Shown here in pieces: positions 63,428 through 64,000 of a stretch of 64,000 nucleotides of DNA. The notes beneath the pieces are model-generated. The model was not told the DNA's origin and ran no database searches. It saw only the letters and a program-made list of their open reading frames with translations. Origin of the DNA: a bacterium BMS3Bbin05. GTDB taxonomy: Bacteria; Nitrospirota; Thermodesulfovibrionia; Thermodesulfovibrionales; BMS3Bbin05. Numbering within the stretch: the first letter of the stretch is position 1; each line of letters begins with the position of its first letter. The stretch is from positions 62,001 to 126,000 of the forward strand of contig BDTO01000036.1 in NCBI GenBank assembly GCA_002897855.1. Reading direction: 5' to 3'. The position numbers were made by a program, and so were the translations under genes.

Positions 63428-63431
63428 AAAT

Positions 63432-63467
63432 AGAGTCTGTGTATAAATTGTTGTTTTTTTATTCCTG
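63432..63467. repeat. MITE-like repeat family A, copy 5, left end only
   Basis: AGAGTCTGTGTATAAA followed by TTGTTGTTTTTTTATTCCTG matches the left 35 bp of copy 2 and then ends. Separated from copy 4 by AAAT, the same 4-bp spacing as between copies 1 and 2. Confidence 0.75.
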
Positions 63468-63516
63468 AACATGAATAATACGGGTCAATAAGCCGACACA
63501 GCGATACAAACGCTTT

Positions 63517-64000
63517 TTATAGTGAAAATTCATCTGCTGCGGGGCCCAAAAGGGTAACGGCTACCTTATCGCGCCTGAAAATCCTGTCCAGTAATGCCCT
63601 GACATCTTCAAGCCCTACCTGCTCAATCTCTGTTATCACCTCTTCGGGTGTAAAATTTCTACCATAATATATTTCCTGCTTCGCAATATTGTTCATTCTT
63701 GCAGTGGTAGATTCAAGGGCAAGTAACATATTGCCTTTCAATTGTTTCTTTGTTCGCTGTAGTTCCCTTTCAGATATGGTATCCTTCAGGGAACAGGATT
63801 CCTTCATAATCAGGTCTATGACTTTCTGGTAATTCTGCACACTTGCGCCTGCATAAATACCCATACATCCTGTATCCTGATAAGAGGAAAGAAATGAATA
63901 GATTGAATAAACAAGCCCCCTTTTCTCTCTGATTTCCTGGAAAAGCCTTGAACTCACTCCTGATCCGAACAGGGTATTGAGTATATGAAGCGCATAGCGC
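63517..64000 (-). CDS. M16 family zinc peptidase, C-terminal part (5' end outside window)
   Basis: The frame is open to the window edge; the visible ~160 residues are the C-terminal (inactive-domain-type) half of an M16 protein: LFGSGVSSRLFQEIREKRGLVYSIYSF, then YAGASVQNYQKVIDLIMKE and a closing DKVAVTLLGPA. The HxxEH zinc motif would be upstream. Related to mitochondrial-processing-peptidase-like YmxG/PqqL. Orientation is opposite to the PEP carboxykinase gene; only repeats lie between them. Confidence 0.88.
   Translation of the reverse strand, partial: RYALHILNTLFGSGVSSRLFQEIREKRGLVYSIYSFLSSYQDTGCMGIYAGASVQNYQKVIDLIMKESCSLKDTISERELQRTKKQLKGNMLLALESTTARMNNIAKQEIYYGRNFTPEEVITEIEQVGLEDVRALLDRIFRRDKVAVTLLGPAADEFSL

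Noticed and set aside
1..64000. tRNA, rRNA or CRISPR loci
   Set aside because: All gaps over ~100 bp were read; none showed a tRNA cloverleaf with a T-loop GTTCRA, rRNA words or regularly spaced repeats.

Overview
The window reads as a contiguous piece of chromosome from a Gram-negative (diderm) bacterium of moderate G+C. It encodes LPS export (LptC-LptA-LptB), lipoprotein export (LolC/E-LolD), an RND/MFP/OMF tripartite pump, RpoN, system II cytochrome c maturation (ResB-CcsA) and an ATP-type PEP carboxykinase relative. DUF4416, PDZ-radical SAM DUF512, MEMO-family and HhH/RNase H-like genes next to these suggest Nitrospirota or a Desulfobacterota-like lineage. That placement is inference from gene content only. 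No rRNA, tRNA, CRISPR array or intact insertion sequence was seen.

Layout. 1-1832: tail of one zinc alcohol dehydrogenase, a complete second one and a cupin. 1833-2701: non-coding, two tandem copies of a ~145-bp MITE-like repeat. 2702-8458: cytochrome c maturation pair, a membrane kinase with a CxxCH motif in its sensor domain, a sigma54 activator and a receiver-only protein. 8491-11565: divergent ketosynthase and aroD, a repeat nested in another repeat, and a zinc-ribbon receiver protein. 11674-20290: lysS-lolC-lolD-kup, then nitrilase, methyltransferase, RNase H-like protein and xerD. 20344-23987: repeats, DUF1992, a NarL-type two-component pair and a five-cysteine small ORF. 24051-30476: tetR-OMF-MFP-RND operon on the minus strand. 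30579-36672: clpC, DUF4416, then proB, obgE, rpmA and rplU leftward. 36684-45473: an accessory island of Rhs genes on the minus strand. 45474-48839: PilZ, MEMO, dnaB and rplI leftward. 48926-55335: rsmB, PASTA, rpe, TPR, pgsA, DUF512, aroE. 55343-61410: lptC-lptA-lptB-rpoN-hpf-rapZ-nifS behind a consensus sigma54 promoter. 61504-64000: PEP carboxykinase, repeat copies and the 3' part of an M16 protease gene.

The most unusual region is the Rhs island. A secreted Rhs/YD-repeat protein ends its Rhs part just where the core domain should begin and carries adhesin-like domains instead. The missing core is encoded by two separate flanking genes. Each has its own signal peptide, a nearly identical core and a different zinc-enzyme-like C-terminus, and each is followed directly by a small membrane or secreted protein. 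The large gene needs one +1 frameshift at an A7 run, and its signal peptide is fused in frame to a truncated transposase zinc ribbon. A 15-bp direct repeat (14/15) flanks the island.

Regulatory signals are unusually readable. There is a perfect -24/-12 promoter in front of the operon that contains rpoN, a perfect 20-bp palindrome ending in the lptC start codon, and a TetR-type inverted repeat inside the tetR promoter. Several start codons lie only 6-8 nt after a -10 box and lack a Shine-Dalgarno sequence, which suggests leaderless mRNAs.
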